This document shows positions 8,609-16,709 of a stretch of 16,709 bases of DNA, in pieces (position 1 is the first letter of the stretch; each line of letters opens with the position of its first letter). A program made the position numbers and the translations under genes. The stretch comes from Pseudogymnoascus destructans. Lineage: Eukaryota > Ascomycota > Leotiomycetes > Thelebolales > Thelebolaceae. Below the pieces are notes generated by a model. The model was not told the origin of the DNA, did not search any database, and saw only the letters and a program-made list of their open reading frames with translations. The DNA lies in assembly GCF_001641265.1 (NCBI RefSeq), contig NW_020167585.1:1-16709 (forward strand), given 5' to 3'.

Positions 8609-10192
8609 CTGCCTAATCGATAGGCTTTGGCGTTTCGATTACAAAGTCAGAACAGCACTAGGTGATTACTAACAATTACTCTAACTACAATAGGTATCTG
8701 GCTTGCTGTAAGTCTTTAACAGATGACTGTTGAGAGTCTATAGTCTTATTTCCTAATTAGGAAACAGTGGAGTTCATAGGGTGCAGGGTTTGTAAAGGGG
8801 TTTTAGACTATATTGATCGATTTTTCTACACCAACTATATACAGGCATGTAAAATGAGCTGTTTTACAGTAGCAGATGCGTCCTGGGCACAAAGAGATCC
8901 CCCGAAACACAAGGCGTACCAAACTTCTCCAACACCGCCAAACCTCCCTTTGCCTCTTCTTCCCATTAGCGAATCGACACGATACCAAGCCGCCAACCCC
9001 ACACCGTCGCGCCGTCCCCAGCGTCGCCACTGCGGAGAGGAGCACGTGTGTGGTTTAGGGCTTTATCTGTCTGCTAGAGGCGAGGAATCGATAATGCACA
9101 GTGGTACGGAGTAAACCCGCTCTACGGAGTACACGCCAACAAATTACAAACTACAGGCAGTAGTACGCACGGCGCACGCACTCATTGCGGACCATTGCAC
9201 CACAATCCCCCTCTCCACCGTTGCGGCCCGTGCAAAAGGTACTCTATACATAACAAATCTCGCAAACCGTATCCACACACGGCCCCACCCTCCCCGGCTT
9301 CCTGTCCTTTTACAGTTCGCTTCTCCATTTTTTATTCTCAACAGTGCAATCCAGCCGGGTCGCTCCCAGCCGCGGTCAAGCCACAAAAACGGAACAAGGA
9401 AAAAAAAGCCTTCTTCTATGGGGGCTTCTGGACGATTGCTGGATTCGGGGATGCCGTGCAGCGTGCAGGACGAGGTGGAGTTATGTAAGGTACACACCAT
9501 GTGTACTGCGCTCTCTGTAGACCCCCCCGATTGCAGACATCTCCGAGACCTCCACGGCCCGAGATGAGTGAGTGGGTTTTTGGTATGTCCGTGTCGTTAT
9601 CCGTTCGCTTGCTGGTGTGATGCTGTCCTCTGCTTTCTGCTCATCGCTGATATCTATCTCGTCCCTCAGCTCTCCTCTTCCCCCATCCATGAACCAGCCG
9701 TACTGTTATACAGAAGCTTTTGCGTGTATGCATGGCCAATGACTACAAGCCTACTGGGCCGTCTAGATGGTCGGTAGGTGAGGTGGTATGCTGAGGAGGG
9801 CGGGAGAGGTGGGCGGTGGTGATTTATACTCCCGAGTTCAGGGCCGAGGCGAGATGCCGAAGACGAGAGAGGAGATCAAATATGGGAAGGGGAAGGTGAG
9901 TAAATGGTACGAGCGTTTGTTGCCTGGCGCCTGGTGGGTAGATGTGCAAACTCGATTCCCATTTCGTATCTACCGGGTAGCATTTGGCTATGGGCTCCCC
10001 AAATCCCAAGGGCGGAACATATCATCAGGCTTAGCATATATACAGACACGCACACGCACATAATTCATCCCATATCCATATACCACCCCCCATACACCAC
10101 CAAATCCACGATCTATCCCACGCCCCCCCAGATCCAAGAAACTCCTTCCATGCAATCTACCCAACCATCCACACATCATCAACCCCCTGCAC
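8609..10192. other. Gene-poor transition region
   Basis: About 1.6 kb with no gene I can support. The first ~160 bp are AT-rich and include a perfect 16-bp palindrome, TTTCCTAATTAGGAAA (8749-8764). From ~8880 the base composition becomes GC-richer. Two TACGGAGTA motifs occur close together near 9103-9132. ORFs of 60-118 codons on both strands overlap one another and show no recognisable domain. One possible short frame starts MPKTREEIKYGKGK at 9854 and meets a GTGAGT at ~9896, too weak to call a gene. Confidence 0.5.
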
Positions 10193-10243
10193 AACAACAA
10201 CCCCCTTCATAACAACAAACCCCTTCATAACAACAACCCCCTA
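10193..10243 (+). repeat. 18-bp tandem repeat at the CIA1 stop codon
   Basis: Units AACAACAACCCCCTTCAT (10193-10210), the same with one change (10211-10228), and a partial third that runs into the CIA1 stop codon at 10241-10243. Confidence 0.8.
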
Positions 10244-11481
10244 CTCACTAACCTCCCAAGCCCTAACAGCCCCATCATCTCCACTCGAAACCACCATCTC
10301 TCCCTCCCTCCCATCAAACCGCTGACACCACGTAACATGATTAATCTCATACGGTCCATGACCCATCTCCGCTGTGGCGAGGATCTTCCACTTCCCATTC
10401 CCCATCTTCCCCTCCCCCTTCTCCCCTCCTTCCCCTCCCCCTTCTCCCCCTCCTTCCCCTCCCCCTTCTCCCCATCCCCACCCTCCACCACACCGTCCGC
10501 GCCTCCCTCCACTTCCCCATACACCACAATCCTCGAATCCCCCCCACAGCTAACCACCCGTCCCGTCCTCTCACTCCACGCAACCGCATACACAGCCCTT
10601 GTATGCGCCGCGGGCAGCGTCGCTTCGATCACCCATTTCTCCCCCTGAGCAGCAGCGCGCATCGTCGATGGGATGCCGCCACTCTCCGCCTCAGCAGCTT
10701 CGACACGCTTCCAGACGCGCAGTGTGGTGTCTGCCGAGCAAGTTATTAGGCGGCGGTGTTTAGGCTTCGGTGCTTCGGCGTCTGCTTCCTGCTCAGACTC
10801 GGCGGCTGGTTGGGAGTCCGGTGCAGCACCCTCCCAAGCAACACCCCAAACCGTTTCCCCCCCCCCCTCCAGCACACCAACACACCCCCATTCCCCCTCC
10901 CCATCCTCCCTCCACACGCGCACGGTGCCATCATAACTCGCGCTCGCCAAACACTCTCCCTCATCGCCCTCACTTGGGGCCCAGGCAACGCACTTCACAT
11001 CCCCCTCATGCTCCGTCAGCACCGCGACCGTCTCCCATTCATCAGCCCCGTCGACTTCTTCCCAGATCCAAATACTCTTATCCCTCGAACAAGTCGCCAA
11101 ATACTGTCCCGACGGGCTAAACGCCAGATTCTTCACCTCAGCATCGTGGCCCTCGAGGACGACGCTGAATTCCCAATCCTCCCCATCCTCCCTCTCCCCG
11201 TCATCCCCCTCGTCCCTCCGCCACACCCCAGCAGTCCCATCAAAGCTACCCGTCACCAAACCGAGTTCTCCGGGGCGGAGATGCGGTTTCCAAGCCGTGG
11301 AGCGGATGGAGCGGGTGTGTCCGCCTTCGAGGATGGAGTGCGGGGTGGAGGTGCGGAGAGAGGTTATTTGGGCGGATTTGCCGAGGGAGGTGCTGAGGAG
11401 GGGGAGGGTGGGGTGGGGGGTTGAGTGCCAGGCGCGGCGGGGGGAGGGGGGGTGGAGAGGGGGGAGGGGTGTGAGGTGCAT
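10241..11481 (-). CDS. CIA1: Cytosolic iron-sulfur assembly protein CIA1 (CIAO1 family), WD40
   Basis: WD40 propeller scaffold of the CIA targeting complex, which passes Fe-S clusters to cytosolic and nuclear apoproteins. The start at 11481 (MHLTPLPPLH, A at -3) gives ~413 aa, the usual length; an upstream in-frame ATG at 11697 adds 72 poorly conserved residues and is less likely. Blades: ~54-88 (GHTRSIRSTAW...GVW), 111-140 (GHDAEVKNLAFSP...IWIW), 158-190, 204-257, 292-322, and a last blade EINHVTW...GDDGAVRAW. That last blade lies in another frame: after residue ~353 a C4 run at 10423-10426, where the neighbouring repeat unit has C5, shifts the frame. As written, the ORF runs on to 10225 with an unrelated Arg/Gly/Met-rich tail. 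With one base restored it ends at TAG 10241-10243. No introns. The inserts between blades are Glu/Gly-rich and low complexity. Confidence 0.92.
10408..10473 (-). repeat. 24-bp tandem repeat in CIA1 coding sequence
   Basis: Units of 23 (10408-10430), 24 (10431-10454) and 19+ bp (10455-10473), encoding Glu/Lys/Gly repeats (EKGEGKEG) between the last two blades. The 23-bp unit lacks one C, which is the frameshift in CIA1. Confidence 0.85.
11400..11420 (+). other. Potential G-quadruplex in the 5' part of CIA1
   Basis: Four G-runs of 5, 3, 4 and 6 separated by single bases, on the template strand of CIA1 (codons ~21-28). This meets the standard G3+ loop 1-7 definition. Whether it folds in the cell is unknown. 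Confidence 0.55.
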
Positions 11482-13233
11482 TGTGAGGCGGGGTAGGGGG
11501 TGTGAGTGTAGGTGTTGGCGGGTTGGGGGGGTCGGAGAGGCTGGAGAGGTGAGGTGAGGTTGTTTGGGTTGTTGTTTGTAGGTTGAGAGGTGTGGAAGCG
11601 TTGTGATTGATTTATGGCGGGGTTGATGTTCGAAGGAGGGGTAGCTCCGTTTCCTATCTGCGCGGAGACGTCGGATGATCCGCTTTGGTATCGTCAAACT
11701 GGGAATTGCCGAGGGAGGTATAGAGCTGAGAAGACAAGTAAAGCTTCAGTCGACGTACGTCGTGTCGAGTGCAGCTCCGTGATTATTATATTATTTCCTC
11801 ACTATCGCAGTGCGTAACCGAATTGATCAATCAGCCTCGTCTGGCAGCGTGGGGGATTGGCTGGGGCCGGTGCCGGATCAACGACCCCACCGAGACGGCG
11901 GATTCGGCCATCCACCGTCTCTTTGATACCACCACTCTCTTATAAAAATGGAAAGCTGTCTGACAGATGAGGAGGAAATCCTGGTGGTATAGAGGAAAAT
12001 ATAAAGAGAAGTAACATGTCAGCCCATCTATTTCCAAATAACAAATCTAGCCACCCTCGTCCATGGAAAGCGCCAGACGAACACCGTAATACCCTCGGCT
12101 GGCACGCCTCTTGACTGGCATATAAACCAATCTAATTCTAATTATATCATTATGATGCTTGGGACAGCATCTCAAGACCCTAGAAACTGCAAAGTAGTAT
12201 TACAAGGCCTCCTGACAGAGTTGAGAGACGAATGTAGGGGGTTGTAGAAAGGAATGCGCTGGTAGCAAGAGGACGAAGGTTCTGTAGCCCCGCTAGATAG
12301 CAACCGCAGATTGAGGTAATGGATGCTAACCGATAGACGCCGATATACTGGGCCACTGCTAAGAGGCATCAACCGTCGTCAAACTTCTTCTTGACACTAA
12401 CAGTGCAGTATCCTTCGCCAGGTGTTGTTGCCGTTGCTGTTTGTCGTTGCTGCGTGTGTTTACCGCCTCCCATAGCTGCTTCTTGTTGCCGCTTGCTATT
12501 GTCACTATCCTGTCACCGTCACTATCCTGTCACCGTCACTATCCTATCACCGAAACCATCCGGCTTCTCAGCCGCCCCGAGCATGACGGAGGCGGCTCGG
12601 TTTGGAGCTGTGGTATTTGGAGCTGTAGCATTAACCTTTTCCGTGAGCATGTCGGCCTCAGTGGGCTAGCAGGTGTTCGTGTGCTTCGAATGGCACATCG
12701 ATGTTGGGGGTTTGCAAGGTTCATCAGTTCGGAATGGGAATCTATTCCTATGCTATTTTCGAGACAGCGTGGGGTTGAAGTATGTGAATTTATTATATCT
12801 ATTACAATTATATTAAAATTACCCAATACACCATACCGTAACCCGGATATGGCTATATCGTGACGTCCTCGGACTAGATTTTCTTAATAATGTCATACTT
12901 ATTATATTATTTAGAAGGCATCTTACTCATTCTACACCACTTCCCCTTGTCAGTATCTCCTACACCATGCTTCATAACAAACAATCCAGTATGAGAGATT
13001 TTATGGATAGATCGTATATTCATAGTCTATAACCAAAAAACCACCCAACTTATTTATCTCAAACCTCCGCCCATTTTCCATGTCCATCCACAAAACATCA
13101 GGCGTAGTCTATCAAAATCTTCCGCTTCGATAAACCACCTCCAGGAGGCAAAAGCTCCCTCACAAAACGCCATGGATGTTTTCTTTCATCATCTCCATCT
13201 TATCTCATCCCTCATCATATACAGACACCCCCC
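11482..13233. other. Intergenic region between CIA1 start and BCAT stop
   Basis: 1.75 kb. It holds the CIA1 upstream region and the BCAT 3' flank. ORFs up to 140 codons overlap on several frames without domain signal or splice support. A 17-bp tandem repeat lies at 12502-12552. A short duplicated TTTGGAGCTGT occurs at ~12600-12625. No tRNA or other RNA gene was found. Confidence 0.5.
12502..12552 (+). repeat. 17-bp minisatellite, three units
   Basis: Three consecutive units of TCACTATCCTGTCACCG, the last with one mismatch, in non-coding DNA. Confidence 0.85.
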
Positions 13234-14536
13234 TTAAACCTCCTTCTCCTCAACAACCACGCCCCATGGGTGGTCCTCGCGACCATACATGATATCCACG
13301 AGCCAGTTCTTGATGACGTTGGTGTAATCCCCAACCTCGCCCTGGGCCATTGGGACATCGATATCGACGCCACGGAAGTGGATTTTGGACACTGGTGCGA
13401 CGAAGAACTGCTTCTGCATTAGCCATCTGCTTCCACACTTCGGGGGTATAAACTTACAGCCGTCCCACAAGCAAAACACTCAATCAACCTCCCCTCCTCC
13501 GACGCCTCCACAATCTCCCCCATAGTATACTGCCTCTCCACCACCTCCAGCGCCTCCAGCTCCCCCCCTCCTTCGCCAACCTCTCCTTAACAAGCTGAAT
13601 CACACTCCTCCTCGTCACACCATCCAGAATAACCTTATCCCCCAACGGCGCAGTAATCAACTGCAACTTCCCCTCCTTCGTCCTCATCACCGTGAAAAAA
13701 TTACTCGCTCCCGCCTCCGTAACCTGCGCCTCATCCCCCAAAAGCCAGAGGACCTGGTTATACCCCAACCTCCGCGCCTCCTGCTGCGCCATCAGACTAG
13801 GCCCGTAATTCGCGCCTACCTTGGCGAATCCGAAGCCCCCCGGCCACGCGCGCACGATGTCGTTCTGGGAAGCGAGCAGCTTCATGCCGCCGGGTGTCTC
13901 GGAGAGCTCGGGCATGTAGGTCGCGATGATGAAGAGCATGGCCTCGTTAGGCGTCTGCACCCCCAGCTCAGCCTGCGTGCCAATCATCGTCGGGCGGAGG
14001 TAGAGGAACTTCCCCGCATTGGACTTAGGCAGGAATTTATCCCCATCCACAGCCACGAGCTCGGTAATCAGCTTCTCCACCTCAGCAGTGTCGAAAGTGG
14101 GGAGCGCGATGCGCGCAGATGACATGAGCAAGCGCTTAGCATTGCAGTCGGGGCGGAAGAGGCGCAGCTTGCCGTCGTAGCCGCGGTAGCACTTGAGGCC
14201 CTCGAAGCACTCGGTGGCGTAGTGGAGGACGGAAGCTGTGGGCATGATGGAGAAGGGGCCGTAGGGCTTGAGTTCAGGGATGCCCCAGCCGGAGTTGACG
14301 TTCCAGGTGCAGGTTATCATGTGGTCGGTGGCGAAGGAGGAGACGTTGCGGATGGGGTCGTCGAGGGCGGGGACGGTGCGGGGGGTCGTGGTGCGGGTGC
14401 GGGTTAGCTTTGAGGCGTCGAGGGGTGCGAGGGAGGCGGCGCTGCTGAGCTTGGCCTTGACGGCGTCGGCGCTCAGGTCGGGGTTTCCCTGCACCACGGC
14501 CTGGGGAGGCGTGGCGGATACGGCGGAGGGAGACAT
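13234..14536 (-). CDS. Branched-chain amino acid aminotransferase
   Basis: PLP-dependent fold-type IV transaminase that interconverts Leu, Ile and Val with their 2-oxo acids using glutamate/2-oxoglutarate. Exon 1 is 13458-14536, the intron 13408-13457 (GTAAGT, GGCTAATG branch, AGCAG; 50 nt, phase 0), exon 2 is 13234-13407. With one base restored the protein is ~417 aa, normal for the family. Landmarks: FEGLKCYRG (111-119), the PLP lysine K239 in FAKVGANYGPS, QVLWLLG, TEAGASNFF (273-281), DGVTRRS, and CFACGTA joined across the intron to FFVAPVSKI. A C7 run at 13562-13568 puts codons after 325 out of frame; the ORF as written ends in a short Trp/Arg-rich tail at 13484, while the correct frame reads ELEALEVVERQYTMGEIVEA. 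The N-terminus has acidic residues and no clear mitochondrial presequence, so a cytosolic isoform is more likely, but this is uncertain. Confidence 0.93.
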
Positions 14537-14631
14537 GAGGGGTTGTTGGTGGGGGTTATCGCCCGATGGTATGCGAAGTGAAGTGATGAGATATGATTCT
14601 TCTCTGTGTCAATTGAGAAGAGGGAGGGGTA

Positions 14632-14637
14632 GAGTCA
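14632..14637 (-). promoter_or_regulatory. Possible Gcn4/CpcA-type site upstream of BCAT
   Basis: GAGTCA on the plus strand reads TGACTC on the BCAT strand, about 95 bp before its ATG. TGACTC is the core bound by the Gcn4/CpcA general amino-acid-control factor, a plausible regulator of this pathway. A 6-bp match alone is weak. Confidence 0.3.
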
Positions 14638-15116
14638 ATGGGGACAAACAGAGCTTGGATGGCTGCAGTTATATGAGTGTATGTGTGGAAGAGGTAAAGA
14701 AAAAAAGTAGAGCGTGTCAAGAGGAGGGGTTGGGGTTCACTTTTCTAGCCACCGGCCTTGGAGGAAAGACGGAAGGCGGGTCACGCGCAACTTTCTGGTG
14801 CGGGAGCTAAGATGGTAGGAAGGCCAGTTAGTCCATTGGCTCTAATCTCTGTAAGAATCTCGGCGGCACGGTGTGTTTCAACGTGGTCTATTCGTCTCCT
14901 ATTCGAGGCTATATTTTGCATACTCCTCTGCTCGTCCGGTAGTTTCAGAATTAATTTCTCGGTGGTCGTGCGTGGTCGTGGGCGGCGAAAGTTCGATAAG
15001 AAAAAGACGCGTGCTGGGCCGGAACAAAATATGACGTCGACAGGACCCTTTCCTCGGTAACACAAAACCCTTCAATGGAGGCGTTTGAAGATCAATCAAT
15101 GGACAGCCACTTATAT

Positions 15117-15326
15117 CTATTGATACCAGGTGACTGCCCCCCTTTTTGCTTGGCCTCGTTGGCCCTTCAATTCAGCAACGGAGATGATGTTCATATCGAT
15201 TGGTAAATCCATCCCAAAGTGCGGAATCAAAAGGTCGATATAGGCCGTTGCAAGCCGAGCGTAGCCCTTTTGTTCCAGCTGCCGAATCGCCGAGTCGAAA
15301 AGACATAATGAATCAGTCAGCAGGTA
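15117..15326 (-). other. Possible coding fragment, no ATG start
   Basis: A minus-strand open frame ending in TGG-TAT-CAG-stop, with a protein-like helical composition (LFDSAIRQLEQKGYARLATA, then DLLIPHFGMDLPIDMN). It has no ATG at its 5' end and meets a stop just upstream, so if real it would be a terminal exon or a gene remnant. On the opposite strand a 43-codon ORF (MEAFEDQSMDSHLY, start 15075) overlaps it; at most one is likely to be genuine. No family recognised. Confidence 0.25.
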
Positions 15327-15417
15327 CAAACAGCACGTGGATCAGAGAAGTGCACAATGACAATGCTATTGATTCTGTCTGATGATTGACGACGAGGATT
15401 GACGATGGAGGAGGATA

Positions 15418-15540
15418 TTGGCGGTTGATGGTTGGCGGTTGATGGTTGGCGGTTGATGGTTGGCGGTTGATGGTTGGCGGTTGATGGTTGGCGTTGATGG
15501 TTGGCGGTTGATGGTTGGCGTTGATGGTTGGCGGTTGATG
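15418..15540 (+). repeat. 14/13-bp minisatellite, nine units
   Basis: Unit TTGGCGGTTGATGG. Five 14-bp units are followed by alternating 13- and 14-bp units (the 13-mers lack one G: GCGTT for GCGGTT), in the order 14x5, 13, 14, 13, 14. The last unit ends in C. It is strongly strand-asymmetric. Open frames across it on the minus strand are repeat artefacts because the unit length is not a multiple of three. Confidence 0.92.
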
Positions 15541-15917
15541 CGTTAAACGGTGATAAGTGACAGTGGTGGTCGTGCAACTGGCAGTAAAGTTGAGTATCTC
15601 CGCCGCCATATCCACGCCTTTCAACGGCCCTCTCTCTTGTACGAATACCCTCACTCCTACCCAGATAAATAGAAAGGACAAAAACACAAAAAGTCAAAAA
15701 GTCGAAAAGACAAAAGTCAAAAAGACAATAACCCCTCTCAAATTCCCAGGGGGAATCCCCATCCATTTAACCCCTCCCGAATCTGTGATTTCAGCCTTGC
15801 ATTCCCTGTCTTCTGATTCGCCACTCCATCGCCATCAACAATACGGATAATATCTATAATCCAAACCACAACAATTTTCCAACCTCATCACCACCTAAAC
15901 ACCACGCACACACAACA

Positions 15918-16545
15918 ATGGCATCCTTCGCACGCCCCCTCTTCCAATCGGTACCCTTCCCCCCCCCGACTCTCTCCATCATCCCAGATCAAAGAACCCC
16001 AAGCTAACCTTCTCCCCCCCAGGCTCTCCGCCACGCCGCCCGCCCCTCCATCCCCTCGGCCTTCACTCGCTCCCCCCTCCCAGCGCGCCGTTTCCTCTCC
16101 GCCGAGACCAAGACCGCCATCACCGAAGCGGTCGGTTCGGCGCCCGTGGTGCTCTTCATGAAGGGCACACCCGAGACGCCCCAGTGCGGGTTTTCGCGCG
16201 CGAGTATCCAGATCTTGAGTTTGCAGGGGGTGGATCCGGGGAAGTTTACTGCGTTTAATGTTTTGGAAGATGATGCTTTGAGGTCGGGTATGTTGTTCCC
16301 CATCCCCTTCATTTTTGTTGATGGCGGTATGGGTTTGGTGAAGGGGGGCAAAGGCTGACAGTGTGTAGGCATCAAGGAGTTCTCAGACTGGCCAACGATC
16401 CCCCAGCTATACGTCGACAAGGAGTTCGTAGGCGGCTGCGATATCCTCGTTTCCATGCATCAGAATGGCGAGTTGGCGAAGCTGTTTGAGGAGAAGAACG
16501 TGCTGCGCCCCGGGAGTGGGAGAGGAGAAGCCGGCCTCGGAGTAA
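15918..16545 (+). CDS. GRX5: Mitochondrial monothiol glutaredoxin GRX5
   Basis: CGFS-type monothiol glutaredoxin that carries [2Fe-2S] clusters from the mitochondrial ISC scaffold to later acceptors. Exons are 15918-15950, 16023-16287 and 16369-16545. The introns are 72 nt (GTACCC...AGCTAACC...CAG) and 81 nt (GTATGT...GCTGAC...TAG). Residues 1-38 contain many Arg/Ser/Ala and no acid, with ARRFLS near the end, a typical mitochondrial presequence. Then come VVLFMKGTPETPQCGFS with active-site C66, WPTIPQLY (107-114) and the glutathione-binding GGCD (121-124). Near the end a CCCC run (16508-16511) appears to hold one base too many: with three C the protein closes as ...GVGEEKPASE at TAA 16543-16545 (157 aa), but as written the frame runs to 16619 with an unrelated tail. 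Divergent from BCAT across 1.38 kb. Confidence 0.94.
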
Positions 16546-16709
16546 GCTTGCTGTTTGAGATGAGGGATGGATTCGGGGAAGATGTTGTACGATGGAGGGT
16601 GGGTTGTACGTATAGATAGATACCTTGGGGAGATGTTAATGAGGCTATGCATTCTGGTTGGCTCGTGTCTGGGGGTTTGGTATGTTGATGTTGCTGTTGG
16701 TGAAGATGG
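16546..16709. other. 3' flank of GRX5
   Basis: 164 bp to the window end. If the written frame of GRX5 were correct it would be coding up to 16619; otherwise it is 3' UTR. Nothing else seen. Confidence 0.5.

Larger units (their letters stand above)
14537..15917. promoter_or_regulatory. Intergenic region between divergent BCAT and GRX5
   Basis: 1.38 kb between the two start codons, containing both promoters. It includes a minisatellite (15418-15540), a stretch of AAAAAGTC-like repeats (~15683-15726), and a CA-rich leader immediately before the GRX5 ATG. A 70-codon open frame at 15117-15326 is listed separately. Other ORFs look spurious. Confidence 0.5.

Noticed and set aside
9144..9500. 118-codon minus-strand ORF in the intergenic region
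   Set aside because: No domain, splice signals or conserved composition; overlaps a similar-length ORF on the plus strand.
10756..11424. 222-codon plus-strand ORF antisense to CIA1
   Set aside because: Long only because CIA1 codons are GC-rich; the WD40 motifs on the minus strand show which frame is real.
11297..11557. 86-codon plus-strand ORF opposite the CIA1 N-terminus
   Set aside because: Arg/Gly-rich shadow of CIA1 coding sequence caused by strong G skew.
11481..11697. Upstream in-frame ATG of CIA1 as the true start
   Set aside because: The added 72 residues are Pro/His/Thr-rich and unlike CIA1 N-termini; the ATG at 11481 gives the usual family length.
15313..15766. Repetitive Asn/His/Gln/Pro protein on the minus strand (two overlapping ORFs)
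   Set aside because: Both frames are translations of the 14/13-bp minisatellite, which changes frame every unit.
16287..16358. Unspliced GRX5 reading through intron 2
   Set aside because: It loses the WPTIPQLY/GGCD half. GTATGT, GCTGAC and TAG mark a normal intron, and splicing restores the family sequence.
1..16709. tRNA genes, CRISPR arrays, bacterial operon signals
   Set aside because: No cloverleaf with paired A and B boxes was found, tandem repeats lack spacers, and introns show a eukaryotic genome.

Overview
The window looks like a filamentous ascomycete (Pezizomycotina) nuclear genome. Three observations support this: short GT-AG introns of 46-81 nt with CTAAC/CTAAT/CTGAC-like branch sites, three recognisable fungal housekeeping genes on the right, and a decayed, transposon-rich block on the left. 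The class or genus cannot be fixed from the sequence alone.

Bases 1-8608 form an AT-richer, repeat-laden accessory block. It holds three copies of one ~0.9-kb LTR-like repeat: direct at 1-776 (cut by the window edge), inverted at 2027-2936, and direct at 7667-8608. It also holds a BED-finger hAT transposase pseudogene (815-4211) that was hit twice, first by the inverted LTR copy and again by a 456-bp miniature LTR-retrotransposon-like (TRIM-like) element at 3410-3865. Deleting either insert plus one target duplication brings the flanking transposase reading frame back into phase, so the nesting order is readable. Between the hAT remains and the third LTR lies a small gene island. It contains an unrecognised three-exon gene on the minus strand (4379-5067), a divergently oriented APH-family kinase-like gene (5329-6936), and a convergent, highly charged ~94-aa ORF (6990-7273).

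Bases ~8609-10190 are a gene-free transition. From ~10.2 kb onward the sequence is GC-richer and carries conserved genes: CIA1, a seven-bladed WD40 protein of the cytosolic Fe-S assembly targeting complex (minus, 10241-11481); a branched-chain amino acid aminotransferase (minus, 13234-14536); and the mitochondrial monothiol glutaredoxin GRX5 (plus, 15918-16545). Two of these are Fe-S biogenesis factors. The third acts in a pathway that depends on Fe-S enzymes.

All three housekeeping genes are otherwise well conserved, but each carries exactly one apparent 1-nt indel inside or beside a C/G homopolymer. A fourth, less certain ORF shows the same. This points to consensus sequence errors in this assembly rather than real loss of three important genes. 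Predicted C-termini from automatic annotation would be wrong for all three.

The best candidates for something undescribed are the unknown gene divergent from the APH-like kinase and the TRIM-like element with its polypurine tract and perfect target duplication.
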